This document shows positions 28,383 through 37,319 of a stretch of DNA of 64,000 nt, piece by piece. Origin of the DNA: Methylobacterium gossipiicola (GTDB lineage Bacteria; Pseudomonadota; Alphaproteobacteria; Rhizobiales; Beijerinckiaceae); NCBI RefSeq assembly GCF_900113485.1, contig NZ_FOPM01000009.1:62001-126000 (forward strand), in the 5' to 3' direction. Position 1 is the first letter of the stretch; each line of letters starts with the position of its first letter. A model generated the notes under the pieces. The model was not told the DNA's origin. It saw only the letters and a list, made by a program, of their open reading frames with translations, and ran no database searches. A program made the translations under genes and the position numbers.

Positions 28383-28763
28383 CTAAAGGAGCGTGCGCAT
28401 CGCCATGAGGCCGAGGAGCAAGCCGCCGAGGCCCAGCCCGATGGAGCCGAAGATGTAGGCGAGCGCCGCGCCGGTCTCGCCGCGCTCGAGGAGCACGATC
28501 CCGTCGAGGGCGTAGGTCGAGAAGGTGGTGAAGCCGCCGAGCACCCCGGTGGCGAGGAACAGGCGCAGGGGCTGGCTGCCGCTGCGCATGGCGTACCAGC
28601 CCACCAGCACGCCCATTAGGATCGAGCCGAGGACGTTGATGGCCAGCGTTCCGAACGGGAAATCCGATCCGAGGCGCACGGACGCGAGGCCGATGCCGTG
28701 GCGTACCATGCCGCCGAGCCCCGCTCCGACAAAGACGAGGAGGAACCCCATCGCACCGCTCAT
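28383..28763 (-). CDS. crcB: Fluoride exporter CrcB/Fluc
   Basis: Dual-topology fluoride channel of the inner membrane, 126 residues with four helices. Diagnostic motifs: GAGLGGMVRHGIGLASVRLG near the N-terminus, GTLAINVLGSILMGVLVGW, and the phenylalanine-box segment GVLGGFTTFSTYALDGIVLL. The start at 28763 (MSGAMGFLLVFVGAGLGG) lies seven bases after the stop of the NDUFA9-like gene, so it is cotranscribed and no fluoride riboswitch precedes it. Confidence 0.92.
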   Translation of the reverse strand: MSGAMGFLLVFVGAGLGGMVRHGIGLASVRLGSDFPFGTLAINVLGSILMGVLVGWYAMRSGSQPLRLFLATGVLGGFTTFSTYALDGIVLLERGETGAALAYIFGSIGLGLGGLLLGLMAMRTLL

Positions 28764-28770
28764 GGCGTCC

Positions 28771-29913
28771 TCAGCCGCGCGTACCCCAGCGGGTGCCCAT
28801 CCGGCTCGGCTGGCTGGCATCGGGACCCAGGGCCGGCCCGCTCGGCTTCACCGGCGCGTACGGCACCGGGCTCAGGGTTTCGGGAACGGCCGACTCCACG
28901 GCGACGCGGGGCTTGGCGAACTGGCCGGCCTTGCGGAAGCGCCAGAGATAGCCCGGCACCACGGCTTCCATGGTGGTGGGCTGGAGGCCGATGCCCTCCA
29001 GGGTGCGCCCCTCCGCCTTGGCGGCCTCGGACACGACGTTGTCGGACTGGAGCAGCGTCACCTGATCGCGGGTGAGCTTCAGGGCATCCGGCAGGAGGCC
29101 GAGGGACAGGGTGTCGACGATCTCCAGGGCCTTCGCCTGAAGGCGCGCCACGGGCAGGGGCAGGTCGAGGACCTTGCGGCGGCGCATGATGACCGTGAGC
29201 ATGTAGCGCACGATGGCCTCGAGGGTGGCGACCTCCGGTCCGCCGAGTTCGTAGACCCGGCCGGCGGGAACACGGCCCTCCACGGCGCGGGTCACCGCCT
29301 CGGCGACGTCGCCGACATAGACCGGCTGGAACCGGCTCTGGGCACCGGCCAACGGCAGCACCGGCAGGGCACGGGCGAGGGCGGCGAAGCGGTTGAAGAA
29401 GCTGTCGCCGGGGCCGAACACCAGGGACGGTCGCAGGATGACGTAGTCCCCGCCCGCGTCGCGGATGCGGGCCTCGCCCAGCGCCTTGGTGCGGGCATAG
29501 GCGGAAGGGGAGGCGGCGTCGGCTCCGATGGCCGAGACGTGGACGAGGGGCGCGCCGATGGCGGCCGCCGCGCGGGCGATCTCGCCGGCCCCTTCCGCCT
29601 GCAACCGCGAAAAGCTCTGGCGGCCGGTCTCCTGCAGGATGCCGACGAGGTTCACCACCACGTCGGAGCCCTGGACCGCCGCCACGATGGAGTCGGGATA
29701 GCGCAGGTTCGCCTGCACGGCGACGATCTGGCCGACCTTGCCGAGGGGCTGGAGGAACAGGGCGAGGTCGGGCCTGCGCACGGCGACGCGGACACGGTAG
29801 CCGCGCTTGGCCAGGACCCGGACCACGTGGCGGCCGAGGAAGCCGGAGCCGCCGAACACCGTGACGAGCTGGGCGTCGGGGCGGGTGAGGGGAAGGGTCT
29901 CGAAGCCGGTCAT
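28771..29913 (-). CDS. Complex I NDUFA9-subunit-family NAD(P)-binding protein
   Basis: Atypical short-chain dehydrogenase related to mitochondrial complex I subunit NDUFA9 and widespread in alphaproteobacteria. The dinucleotide loop is VTVFGGSGFLGRHVVRVLAK (residues 18-37), with VVNLVGILQETGRQSF, YARTKALGEARIRDAGGDYV and the strand ILRPSLVFGPGDSFFNRFAA. The C-terminal third (QVTLLQSDNVVSE) is also family-typical. It may bind NADPH structurally or handle quinone-pathway assembly; the enzymatic role is uncertain. At 380 residues it is normal. It heads a two-gene unit with crcB. Confidence 0.87.
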   Translation of the reverse strand: MTGFETLPLTRPDAQLVTVFGGSGFLGRHVVRVLAKRGYRVRVAVRRPDLALFLQPLGKVGQIVAVQANLRYPDSIVAAVQGSDVVVNLVGILQETGRQSFSRLQAEGAGEIARAAAAIGAPLVHVSAIGADAASPSAYARTKALGEARIRDAGGDYVILRPSLVFGPGDSFFNRFAALARALPVLPLAGAQSRFQPVYVGDVAEAVTRAVEGRVPAGRVYELGGPEVATLEAIVRYMLTVIMRRRKVLDLPLPVARLQAKALEIVDTLSLGLLPDALKLTRDQVTLLQSDNVVSEAAKAEGRTLEGIGLQPTTMEAVVPGYLWRFRKAGQFAKPRVAVESAVPETLSPVPYAPVKPSGPALGPDASQPSRMGTRWGTRG

Positions 29914-30097
29914 CGCTCTCAAACGTCTCGAACAGCATCCCCGGCGCGCCCGGCCGCCCCGTTTGGGGCCTGAGGGGCCGTGCCGATCCTGGACGGGTGC
30001 CGAAACCGGCGGGCTTCGACGGGGACTATCTAGAACAGTTCCGGCCCCTGGGGGAGCCGTGGCCGCCATGAAAAGCGTTCCGCTGTCAGGGGAAGAT

Positions 30098-30814
30098 TCA
30101 GCGCAGGCGCGCGGAGGTCTCGGGCGGGGCGAGGGGGGTTTTCCGGCTCAGGCCCTTGTGGACATGGACCATGAGGGCGATGCCGAAGAGCGGGGTGAGC
30201 AGGTTGAGCACCGGCACCACCATGAGGCCCGCGAGCAGGGCGCCAGCCGAGAGCGTGGTCAGCCCGAAATGCCGACGCATGGCCCCGGCTTCGTCGAGGG
30301 GCCGGAAACGCCCGGCGGCGAGTTCGAAATACTCCCGCGACAGCAAGTAGGCGTTGGCACCGAAGAAGGCGACGAGGTTCACCCCCGGCACGAAGAACAG
30401 GATCAGGGCGACGAGGTTCACGAGCAAGGCGAGGCCGGCGAAGCGCACGGCGTAGAGCATCGCTTGGGCCAGCGGCAGGGCCACCCCCGGCGGATCGCCC
30501 GGAAAGTCCGTGCGCTCGACGATGGCGGCGGCATCGTCGAGGAAGAAGCCCGCCACCAGGATCGAGATGGCCGGCATCACGTAGGCGAGGCCGACGAACA
30601 GGCCGGCACCCGCGAAGAACACCGCCAGGGTGTCGAGGAAGGGATACTCCACCGAGAGGTGATGGTTCGACAGGAACCAGTTGATCGCCCGGGTCAACCC
30701 GGCCCAGACCACCACGAGGAGCCCGACGGTGAGCCCGAGGGACTTCCACAGGATCGCCCGCAGCGGCGGGGAGAACACCTGTCGGAGGGCAGCGAACGCA
30801 GCCTTGACCAGCAT
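30098..30814 (-). CDS. CysZ/EI24-like sulfate-permease family membrane protein
   Basis: A 238-residue inner-membrane protein of the EI24/CysZ family. E. coli CysZ imports sulfate for cysteine synthesis; many alphaproteobacterial relatives are uncharacterised. Segments include MLVKAAFAALRQVFSPPLRA at the start, SLGLTVGLLVVVWAGLTRAI, YVMPAISILVAGFFLDDAAA (the family's central motif) and FFVPGVNLVAFFGANAYLLS. The sulfate ABC operon lies 2 kb to the right, which fits a sulfur role but does not prove it. The start at 30814 replaces a longer frame to 30910. Confidence 0.8.
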   Translation of the reverse strand: MLVKAAFAALRQVFSPPLRAILWKSLGLTVGLLVVVWAGLTRAINWFLSNHHLSVEYPFLDTLAVFFAGAGLFVGLAYVMPAISILVAGFFLDDAAAIVERTDFPGDPPGVALPLAQAMLYAVRFAGLALLVNLVALILFFVPGVNLVAFFGANAYLLSREYFELAAGRFRPLDEAGAMRRHFGLTTLSAGALLAGLMVVPVLNLLTPLFGIALMVHVHKGLSRKTPLAPPETSARLR

Positions 30815-31150
30815 GAACGTTGGAAATCCCGTGATCGGATCTGACTGACCGCGCCCGGCCCCCGCCGCCCGGTCGTGGGAGGTTTTGGCGATGCGCGCGG
30901 GCGGGCGCAAGGGTGTGGTCCGACGCGGGCGGCGGGGAGGCGCGAGGCCGGTGCAGCCCGCCCCGGGATGACCGGACCGCGGATCCGCCCCCGTCGATGC
31001 CGCGCCATGGGTTCGATCCGCGACTTTGGACCGTTAAGTCTGTCTGACAAAACTCCCGCTGCACCGTCGCCTTCAGGGCGAGAACCGTCCAGGGGCGGGC
31101 GTTTCGTGAAGCACGCCAAGACAAGTCCCAGCCCGAGCCCCGGAGCCCCC
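30815..31150. other. Divergent intergenic region
   Basis: 336 bp between the CysZ-like and amine-oxidase genes. The only less GC-rich patch is near 31030-31055 (CCGTTAAGTCTGTCTGACAA). It presumably holds both promoters; no repeat, hairpin or RNA gene stands out. Confidence 0.35.
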
Positions 31151-32476
31151 ATGCGCCCGACGCGACCCGAGCACGCGTGCCTGCCGCCCAGCATCGCGCC
31201 GCGCCGCGCGCCCCTGCCGGCCGAGCCGGAGGTGATCGTCGTCGGCGCGGGGGCGGCGGGCATCGCGGCGGCGCGGGATCTGCGCGCCGCCGGCCTCCGG
31301 GTCGCCGTGCTGGAGGCGCGGAGCCGGGTCGGGGGGCGCGTGGCGACCACGACCCTGCGCGGCCACCCCATCGATCTCGGCGCCCATTGGCTCCATGCGG
31401 GGCCGATCAACCCCCTGGTCCGCCTCGGCGAGGCCCGGGGCGAGCCCCTGCGGATCGCCGCGCAGGAGAGCCACGTCCGGGTCGGGCGCAGGATGGGCCG
31501 GCCCTCGGACGTCGCCGCCCTCGACCGGGCCTTCGCGAGGGCGGACCGGGCCATGAGCGAGGGCGCCGCGCGGGGCGGCCCGGACCGGCCCGCCGCCAGC
31601 GCCCTTCCGCCGGGGCTCGGCCCCTCCGGGCGGCTGGTGGAACGGGTCCACGGTCTCGTCTCGGGCCAGCCCCTGGGGCAAGTCTCCCTGCACGATTTTC
31701 CCAGCCTGGAATACGGCGACAACCGCTTCATCGCGGGCGGCTACGGCGGCTACCTCGCCCGCCTCGCGCAGGGGCTGCCCATCGTCCTGAACGATCCGGT
31801 GACGGGGATCGACTGGACCGGAGACGGGGTCCGCGTGACCCGCGAAAACGGCCCGGCCCTCACGGCGAAGGCCGTGATCGTGACGATCCCCATGATGGTC
31901 CTGGCGCGCGCCAGCCTGTTCACCCCGGCGCTCCCGGCGGCGGTGGCGGCGGCCATCGCGGGCTTCTCGACGGGCATCTACGAGCACGCCGTGCTGCACT
32001 GGCCGTCCTGCCCGTTCCGGGGGGCGGACCGCCTCGCGAGCTTCCTCGGCGGCCATCATCCGTTGCCGGGGCTCCTCACCCGCATCGACGGCACGCCGTT
32101 CCACTACTTCGAGCTCGACGCTCCGATGGCCGCGTCCCTCGATGCCCGGCGGGCCGGCCCCGACGGGGTGCGGCGCCTCGTCCGCCGGGCTCTGGCGCAG
32201 CATTTCGGCGCCCGCGCCCTGCACGACCTGTCGATTCCGGTGGTGAGCGAATGGCGCCACGATCCCTGGTCGCGCGGCTCCTGGGCCGTGGTGCCGCCCG
32301 GCCATGCCGGCGCCCGCCTGGCCTTGCGCGCGCCCGTGGGCGAGCGGATCTGGTTCGCCGGCGAGGCCCTGTCGCGCCTGCAATGGGGCACGGCCGGAGG
32401 CGCCTACGCGGAGGGGATGCGAGCGGCGGCGGAGGTGGCCGCCCGCCTGCGGGGCCGGACGGTCGAGGACGCCTAG
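31151..32476 (+). CDS. Flavin monoamine oxidase-family FAD oxidoreductase
   Basis: FAD-dependent amine oxidase of 441 residues. The dinucleotide-binding signature is EVIVVGAGAAGIAAARDLRA (about residues 27-46) with EARSRVGGRVATT, then HPIDLGAHWLHAGPINPLVR as the second conserved block. The C-terminal FAD-contact region reads RIWFAGEALSRLQWGTAGGA. The substrate could be an amine, polyamine or carotenoid-like compound; nothing nearby settles this. ATG 31151 has GGAG in front; the frame continues upstream in low-complexity sequence. Confidence 0.82.
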   Translation: MRPTRPEHACLPPSIAPRRAPLPAEPEVIVVGAGAAGIAAARDLRAAGLRVAVLEARSRVGGRVATTTLRGHPIDLGAHWLHAGPINPLVRLGEARGEPLRIAAQESHVRVGRRMGRPSDVAALDRAFARADRAMSEGAARGGPDRPAASALPPGLGPSGRLVERVHGLVSGQPLGQVSLHDFPSLEYGDNRFIAGGYGGYLARLAQGLPIVLNDPVTGIDWTGDGVRVTRENGPALTAKAVIVTIPMMVLARASLFTPALPAAVAAAIAGFSTGIYEHAVLHWPSCPFRGADRLASFLGGHHPLPGLLTRIDGTPFHYFELDAPMAASLDARRAGPDGVRRLVRRALAQHFGARALHDLSIPVVSEWRHDPWSRGSWAVVPPGHAGARLALRAPVGERIWFAGEALSRLQWGTAGGAYAEGMRAAAEVAARLRGRTVEDA

Positions 32477-32795
32477 GCGCGAGGGCCATCGGATCTCCGA
32501 CGGCGGGCCTGTCCGGAACCGAGCGGCAGGATCCGACGAAAAAATGTTCTTCCTGAAGAACGGTTCGAGAGAGAAGAGTTCTATCCCCGAGGCCGTAAAC
32601 TGGAAAACATCGTTCTCGTCACCCTGGTATTCCGAGGGCTGTAACCAGAAATTTCCTCCAGGGTGAGCATCTCCGGGCTGAAGCCAGCATCGTCTCGGTT
32701 GACAACGTTCGTTATATCGAACGAAAACGAGGCCGCAGGATCGCGGAACCGTGATCGGATCGACGACCCTGCGGCCCGTTCTCGAAAGGTGACAG
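32477..32795. promoter_or_regulatory. Regulatory region of the sulfate-import operon
   Basis: A 319-bp leader with much lower GC than its surroundings. It contains GTTCTTC-CT-GAAGAAC (32546-32561), CACCCTGG (32620-32627) with CCAGGGTG (32658-32665), and a competing CTGGT/ACCAG hairpin between these. The -35 TTGACA with its palindrome is described separately. The nested pairings suggest possible RNA-level control if transcription starts far upstream. Confidence 0.45.
32699..32727 (+). promoter_or_regulatory. Candidate cys promoter with embedded 18-bp palindromic operator
   Basis: A perfect -35 TTGACA (32699-32704) is followed at once by the perfect palindrome CGTTCGTTATATCGAACG (32706-32723), which fills the spacer up to the expected -10 (32722-32727, CGAAAA, weak). 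A dimeric repressor bound here would block RNA polymerase. Rrf2-type regulators of sulfur genes are one possibility; the identity is unknown. Confidence 0.5.
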
Positions 32796-33848
32796 ATGCA
32801 GCGCGAGACCCATCCGACCCCGACCCGGCGGAGCCTGAGCCTGTCCGTGTGCCTCGCCGCCCTCGTGCTCGCGGGACCCGTTCACTGGGCGGGGCCTGCC
32901 CGGGCCGACAGCGAGTTGCTCAACGTCTCGTACGATCCGACGCGCGAGCTCTACAAGGACATCAACGCCGCCTTCAGCGCGGACTGGAAGGCCAAGACCG
33001 GCGAGACCGTGACCGTGCGCGCCTCCCATGGCGGCTCGGGCTCCCAGGCCCGCACGGTGATCGACGGCATCCCGGCCGATGTCGTGACCCTCGGCATCCC
33101 GTCCGACATCGACGCGATCAGCCGGCTCTCGAAGAAGATCCCGGCCGACTGGCGCTCGAAGCTTCCCAACGAGGGCCTGCCCTACACCTCGACCGTCGTG
33201 TTCCTCGTCCGCAAGGGCAACCCGAAGGGCGTCAAGGACTGGGGCGACCTCGTCAAGCCCGACGTCAAGGTCATCACCCCGAACCCGAAGACCTCGGCGG
33301 GCGGGCGCTGGAACTTCCTCGCCGCCTGGGGCTACGCCTTCGAGAAGGAGGGCAAGAACGCCGACAAGGCCAACGCCTTCGTGGGCGACCTCTACAAGAA
33401 CGTCCCGGTCCTCGACACCGGCGCGCGCGGCTCGACGGTGACCTTCGCCCAGCGGGGCCTCGGCGACGTGCTGCCGACCTGGGAGAACGAGGCCTATCTC
33501 GTGTTCGACGAGTTCGGCCGCGACAAGTTCGACGTGGTGGTGCCGCCGACCTCCATCTACGCCGAGCCGCCCGTCGCCCTGGTGGAGGCGAACGTCGACA
33601 AGAAGGGAACCCGCCGCCAAGCGGAGGCTTATCTGCAGTTCCTCTACTCGGACGCCGCTCAGGCGATCTTCGCCAAGCACCATTACCGCCCCCTCAAGCG
33701 TGCCGCGGCCAAGCCCGAGGATCTGGCGCAGCTGCCCGAGGTGAAGCTGTTCAAGATCGAAGATCTCCAGGGTAGCTGGGACGACATCCAGAAGAAGAAT
33801 TTCGACAATGGCGGCCTGTTCGACCAGCTGAGCAAGGCCGGGCGATAG
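32796..33848 (+). CDS. sbp: Sulfate/thiosulfate ABC transporter substrate-binding protein
   Basis: Periplasmic sulfate receptor of the CysTWA importer. Signal peptide with hydrophobic core LSVCLAALVLAGPVHWAGPA, mature start near ADSELLNVSYDPTREL. Family motifs: NVSYDPTRELYKDINAAF, SHGGSGSQARTVIDGIPADV (oxyanion contact) and ITPNPKTSAGGRWNFLAAWG. The sequence ends with DNGGLFDQLSKAGR. At 350 residues it matches Sbp/CysP. It is the first gene of sbp-cysT-cysW-cysA and is followed by a strong hairpin that may keep its mRNA level above that of the permeases. Confidence 0.95.
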   Translation: MQRETHPTPTRRSLSLSVCLAALVLAGPVHWAGPARADSELLNVSYDPTRELYKDINAAFSADWKAKTGETVTVRASHGGSGSQARTVIDGIPADVVTLGIPSDIDAISRLSKKIPADWRSKLPNEGLPYTSTVVFLVRKGNPKGVKDWGDLVKPDVKVITPNPKTSAGGRWNFLAAWGYAFEKEGKNADKANAFVGDLYKNVPVLDTGARGSTVTFAQRGLGDVLPTWENEAYLVFDEFGRDKFDVVVPPTSIYAEPPVALVEANVDKKGTRRQAEAYLQFLYSDAAQAIFAKHHYRPLKRAAAKPEDLAQLPEVKLFKIEDLQGSWDDIQKKNFDNGGLFDQLSKAGR

Positions 33849-33855
33849 CCGCTCG

Positions 33856-33879
33856 ACCCTCCCCCCAGAGGGGGAGGGT
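33856..33879. repeat. Hairpin between sbp and cysT (family A-like)
   Basis: ACCCTCCCCC (33856-33865) and GGGGGAGGGT (33870-33879) with a CAGA loop: a perfect ten-pair stem starting eight bases after the sbp stop. It lacks a T run, so it more likely protects or partly terminates the message than fully stopping it. The CCCTCC/GGAGGG theme recalls the family at 11753. Confidence 0.75.
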
Positions 33880-33905
33880 TGAAAGAACCACCCAGGACGA
33901 ACCCC

Positions 33906-34760
33906 ATGCCCCCACCCCTTCGCCCGAGACGTCGGTTTCGTCAGCCGAGCGTCATTCCCGGCTTCGGCCTGACGCTCGGCTACACCCTGACTTGCCTCGG
34001 CCTCATCGTGCTCCTGCCCCTCGCCGCCCTCGTGGTGCGCGCCTCGGGCCTCGGCCTTTCCGGCATCTGGGAGGTCGCCACCGATCCGCGCGTGGCCTCG
34101 GCCCTGCGCGTGAGCTTCGGCGTCTCGGCGCTCGCGGCGCTCACCGCGTCGGTCTTCGGCTTCCTCGTCGCCTGGGTGCTGACCCGCTACGAGTTCCCCG
34201 GCCGCCGCATCGTCGACGCCGTGGTCGACCTGCCCTTCGCCCTGCCCACCGCCGTCGCGGGCATCGCGCTCGCCTCGCTCTACGCGCCGAACGGCCTCGT
34301 CGGCGCGCAGCTGGCGAAGCTCGGCATCGAGGCCGCCTACACGCCGCTCGGCATCTTCATCGCCATGGTGTTCATCGGCCTGCCCTTCGCCGTGCGGACC
34401 GTGCAGCCCCTCATCGTCGAGATCGACCGGGAGATCGAGGAGGCCTCCGCCACCCTCGGGGCCGGGCGCATCCAGACCCTGACGCGGGTGGTGCTGCCGC
34501 CCCTGATCCCCGCCGTGCTCACGGGCTTCGCCCTGGCCTTCGCGCGCGGGGTCGGCGAGTACGGCTCGATCATCTTCATCGCCGGCAACCTGCCCTACGT
34601 CTCCGAGATCGCGCCGCTCCTCATCGTCATCAAGCTCTCCGAGTTCGATTATGGCGGCGCCTGCGCCATCGCGACCATCATGCTCGGCATCTCGTTCGTC
34701 ACCCTGCTCGTCATCAACCTGATCCAGGCCTGGAGCCGCAGGAGATTCGGCTATGTCTGA
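33906..34760 (+). CDS. cysT: Sulfate ABC transporter permease CysT
   Basis: Inner-membrane channel half of the sulfate importer, 284 residues with about six helices. It has [20 protein letters not shown] near the N-terminus, [20 protein letters not shown] in the middle, and the ABC-permease EAA loop [23 protein letters not shown] 33906 has AGGACG at good spacing; a TTG at 33879 lies inside the hairpin and is not preferred. The stop overlaps the cysW start by eight bases. Confidence 0.95.
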   Translation: MPPPLRPRRRFRQPSVIPGFGLTLGYTLTCLGLIVLLPLAALVVRASGLGLSGIWEVATDPRVASALRVSFGVSALAALTASVFGFLVAWVLTRYEFPGRRIVDAVVDLPFALPTAVAGIALASLYAPNGLVGAQLAKLGIEAAYTPLGIFIAMVFIGLPFAVRTVQPLIVEIDREIEEASATLGAGRIQTLTRVVLPPLIPAVLTGFALAFARGVGEYGSIIFIAGNLPYVSEIAPLLIVIKLSEFDYGGACAIATIMLGISFVTLLVINLIQAWSRRRFGYV

Positions 34761-35631
34761 GATCGCCACCGACCTGCCCCGGCCGCAAGCGGCCAGCGTC
34801 GTCACCGAGGGGGGCCTCGTGCGCGGCCTCCTCGTCACGGTGGCCATCGTCTTCCTCGCCCTGTTCCTCGTCCTGCCCCTGGTGACGGTGTTCGTTCAGG
34901 CCTTCGCCAAGGGCTGGGACGCCTACCTCGCCGCCTTCCGCGAGCCCGACGCCCTCTCGGCCATCCGCCTCACCCTGATCACGGCGGCCATCGCCGTGCC
35001 GTTCAACCTCGTCTTCGGCATCGCGGCGTCCTGGGCCATCGCCAAGTTCGAGTTCACGGGCAAGAACCTCCTCGTCACGCTCATCGACCTGCCGTTCTCG
35101 GTCTCGCCGGTGGTCTCGGGCCTGATCTACGTCCTCGTGTTCGGCTCGCAGGGGCTGCTCGGCCCCTGGCTCATCGAGCACGACATCCAGATCATCTTCG
35201 CGCTGCCCGGCATCGTGCTCGCGACGATCTTCGTCACCTTCCCGTTCGTCGCCCGCCAGCTCATCCCCTTGATGCAGGAGCAGGGCACCGCCGAGGAGGA
35301 GGCCGCGTTGACCCTCGGGGCATCGGGCTGGCACGCCTTCCGGACGGTGACGCTGCCCAACATCCGCTGGGGGCTCCTCTACAGCGTGCTCCTCTGCAAC
35401 GCCCGCGCGATGGGTGAATTCGGCGCGGTCTCCGTGGTCTCGGGCCACATCCGCGGCTTGACCAACACGCTGCCGCTCCACGTGGAGATTCTCTACAATG
35501 AGTACAACTTCGTTGCCTCTTTCGCCGTCGCCTCCCTCCTTGCCGGCCTCGCTCTCGTCACCCTCGGCCTCAAGTCTCTCCTCGAATGGCGCTACGCCGG
35601 CGACCTCGCGGCGTCCGGCCGGCGGCATTGA
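34753..35631 (+). CDS. cysW: Sulfate ABC transporter permease CysW
   Basis: Second channel half of the sulfate importer. Helices include [20 protein letters not shown] and [20 protein letters not shown], and the EAA loop is [20 protein letters not shown]. The CysW-typical [20 protein letters not shown] and [20 protein letters not shown] blocks close the protein. It is 292 residues long. It pairs with CysT and is driven by CysA, whose GTG start lies four bases after this stop. Confidence 0.95.
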   Translation: MSEIATDLPRPQAASVVTEGGLVRGLLVTVAIVFLALFLVLPLVTVFVQAFAKGWDAYLAAFREPDALSAIRLTLITAAIAVPFNLVFGIAASWAIAKFEFTGKNLLVTLIDLPFSVSPVVSGLIYVLVFGSQGLLGPWLIEHDIQIIFALPGIVLATIFVTFPFVARQLIPLMQEQGTAEEEAALTLGASGWHAFRTVTLPNIRWGLLYSVLLCNARAMGEFGAVSVVSGHIRGLTNTLPLHVEILYNEYNFVASFAVASLLAGLALVTLGLKSLLEWRYAGDLAASGRRH

Positions 35632-35635
35632 TCCC

Positions 35636-36682
35636 GTGACCGGCTCCACCGCCATCCGGGTCGAGACCCTGTCGAAGACCTTCGACACGGCCGCGGTCCT
35701 GCACGACCTGTCCCTCGACGTGCGGGCGGGCGAGCTGCTGGCGCTGCTCGGCCCCTCGGGCTCGGGCAAGACCACGCTCCTGCGCATCATCGCGGGCCTC
35801 GATTTTCCGGATCGCGGCCGCATCGTGTTCGGTGCAGAGGATGCGACGCGGCTCCCCGTGCAGCAGCGCGCCGTGGGCTTCGTGTTCCAGCACTACGCCC
35901 TGTTCAAGCACATGACCGTCGCCGACAACATCGCGTACGGGTTGAACGCCCGCAAACGCGCCGATCGGCCCGGCAAGAGCGAGATCAAGCGCCGGGTCGG
36001 CGACCTCCTCGACCTCATCAAGCTGTCAGGCTTCGCCGACCGTTATCCGAGCCAGCTCTCGGGCGGCCAGCGCCAGCGCATCGCCCTCGCCCGCGCCCTC
36101 GCCGTCGAACCGCGCGTGCTCCTCCTCGACGAGCCGTTCGGCGCCCTCGACGCCCAGGTGCGCAAGGACCTGCGCCGCTGGCTGCGCGAGATCCACGACC
36201 GCACCGGCCAGACCACGATCTTCGTCACCCACGACCAGGACGAGGCCCTGGAACTCTCCGACCGCGTGGCGGTGCTGGCCAAGGGCCGCCTCGAACAGAT
36301 CGGCACGCCCGACGAGGTGCAGGAAGCCCCGGTCTCGTCCACGGTGCTGAAGTTCCTCGGCGACACCATCGAGGTCGAGGCCATCGCGCAGGGCGGCGAG
36401 GTCCGGGTCGAGGGGCGCCTCACCCCCGTCACGGCGCCCGCCGGCCTCGTCGGCCCGGTGAAGCTCTACGCCCGGCCGTGGCAGCTCCAGTTCGCGGAAA
36501 GCCACGAAGCGCACCTGCACGGCACCGTGCGCTCGTCCTACCGCAGTCAGGGCCGCCAGCGCATCGAGGTCGATCGCCCCGAGGGCAAGACCGTGGTGGT
36601 GGAAGCCTCCGACACCGCCCGCCTGCCCGCCGGCCGCGCCGTGGGCCTGCGGATCCTCGCCGGCCACGTCTTCGCCGGGTAA
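35636..36682 (+). CDS. cysA: Sulfate/thiosulfate import ATP-binding protein CysA
   Basis: Cytoplasmic ATPase energising sulfate import. From GTG 35636 the protein has 348 residues: Walker [10 protein letters not shown] (39-47), Q-loop FVFQHYALF, signature LSGGQRQR (about 141), Walker [14 protein letters not shown] and the H-loop [12 protein letters not shown]. The C-terminal TOBE/CysA-type regulatory domain ([14 protein letters not shown]) is present. The longer frame from 35498 is a shadow of cysW. It is the last gene of the operon, followed by a family-B palindrome. Confidence 0.95.
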   Translation: MTGSTAIRVETLSKTFDTAAVLHDLSLDVRAGELLALLGPSGSGKTTLLRIIAGLDFPDRGRIVFGAEDATRLPVQQRAVGFVFQHYALFKHMTVADNIAYGLNARKRADRPGKSEIKRRVGDLLDLIKLSGFADRYPSQLSGGQRQRIALARALAVEPRVLLLDEPFGALDAQVRKDLRRWLREIHDRTGQTTIFVTHDQDEALELSDRVAVLAKGRLEQIGTPDEVQEAPVSSTVLKFLGDTIEVEAIAQGGEVRVEGRLTPVTAPAGLVGPVKLYARPWQLQFAESHEAHLHGTVRSSYRSQGRQRIEVDRPEGKTVVVEASDTARLPAGRAVGLRILAGHVFAG

Positions 36683-36689
36683 TCGCCCC

Positions 36690-36724
36690 GTCCCGGACGC
36701 CCGCGGCGCGGGGCGATCCGGGAC
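36690..36724. repeat. Intergenic palindrome, family B copy 3
   Basis: GTCCCGGA (36690-36697) and TCCGGGAC (36717-36724) with an inner CGCCC/GGGCG pair. It starts eight bases after the cysA stop and shares arms with the copies at 7140 and 7243. It may also act as a transcript-end structure between convergent units. Confidence 0.65.
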
Positions 36725-36861
36725 GACGGGAGACGGGCCTTCCGAAAGGTCGAGACTGGACGGAACGGGACCCGCGCCGTGACAGGCCGAATGGATCAAC
36801 CGAACCCCGTCTAATCCCTCGGAAAGGCGGCGTTCGCTCGTCCCCGAGCGCCGTGCGGGCT

Positions 36862-37302
36862 TCAGCCGGCGGTGTCGGGCGCGTTGGCGTCGAGCCAGGC
36901 CACGGCGCCCGAGAGATCGAAGCCGTGCCGCGTGCCGAAGGCCGCCACCTCGTCACGGCGCAGGCGGCCGTCGAGGACTTCGCCCAGCACGTGCAGGGTC
37001 AGGGACCGTGTTCCCGAGCGGCAATGGGCCACGACGGGGCCGGGGGCGGCCCTCACCGCCGCGCGGAAGGCGTCGATCTCGGCGCGGCCGAGGGTGGGGC
37101 CAGTGACCGGGATGTGGTGATAGGCGAGGCCGGCCGCCCGGGCGGCCTCGGCCTCGGCGGCGGTTCCGGGCAGGCCCGGCTCCTCACCGTCCGGCCGGTT
37201 GTTGATGAGCGCGGTCGCCACCCCGTCCTTCAAGGCTTCGATTTCGGAGAGCGTCGGCTGGCTCGCCACCGAGAGGGTGTCGTCGATTCGGGTCAGTCGC
37301 AT
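36862..37302 (-). CDS. Beta-lactamase hydrolase-like / DUF442 phosphatase-fold protein
   Basis: A 146-residue cytoplasmic protein of the TIGR01244/Blh family. The fold is dual-specificity-phosphatase-like and often fused or linked to persulfide dioxygenase. It begins MRLTRIDDTLSVASQPTLSE, has INNRPDGEEPGLPG and the C-x5-R active-site loop VAHCRSGTRSLTLH. Relatives are called sulfur transferases, but the activity is poorly defined. It lies 17 bp after dnaQ in the leftward aroE-coaE-dnaQ unit and behind GAGG, and it faces the sulfate operon. Confidence 0.85.
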   Translation of the reverse strand: MRLTRIDDTLSVASQPTLSEIEALKDGVATALINNRPDGEEPGLPGTAAEAEAARAAGLAYHHIPVTGPTLGRAEIDAFRAAVRAAPGPVVAHCRSGTRSLTLHVLGEVLDGRLRRDEVAAFGTRHGFDLSGAVAWLDANAPDTAG

Positions 37303-37319
37303 GAGGTTCCTCGTTCGGG

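Noticed and set aside
28764-28770. Fluoride riboswitch expected before crcB
   Set aside because: crcB begins seven bases after the preceding stop, so there is no room, and no matching leader is seen upstream of the NDUFA9-like gene.
30875-31150. N-terminal extension of the amine oxidase from 30875
   Set aside because: Low-complexity sequence with no conserved residues, and the FAD-binding start fits ATG 31151.
32620-32665. SAM-II-like pseudoknot riboswitch in the sulfate-operon leader
   Set aside because: Only four-base pairings are available for the second helix and the conserved SAM-II loop bases are missing; kept only as an unproven structure.
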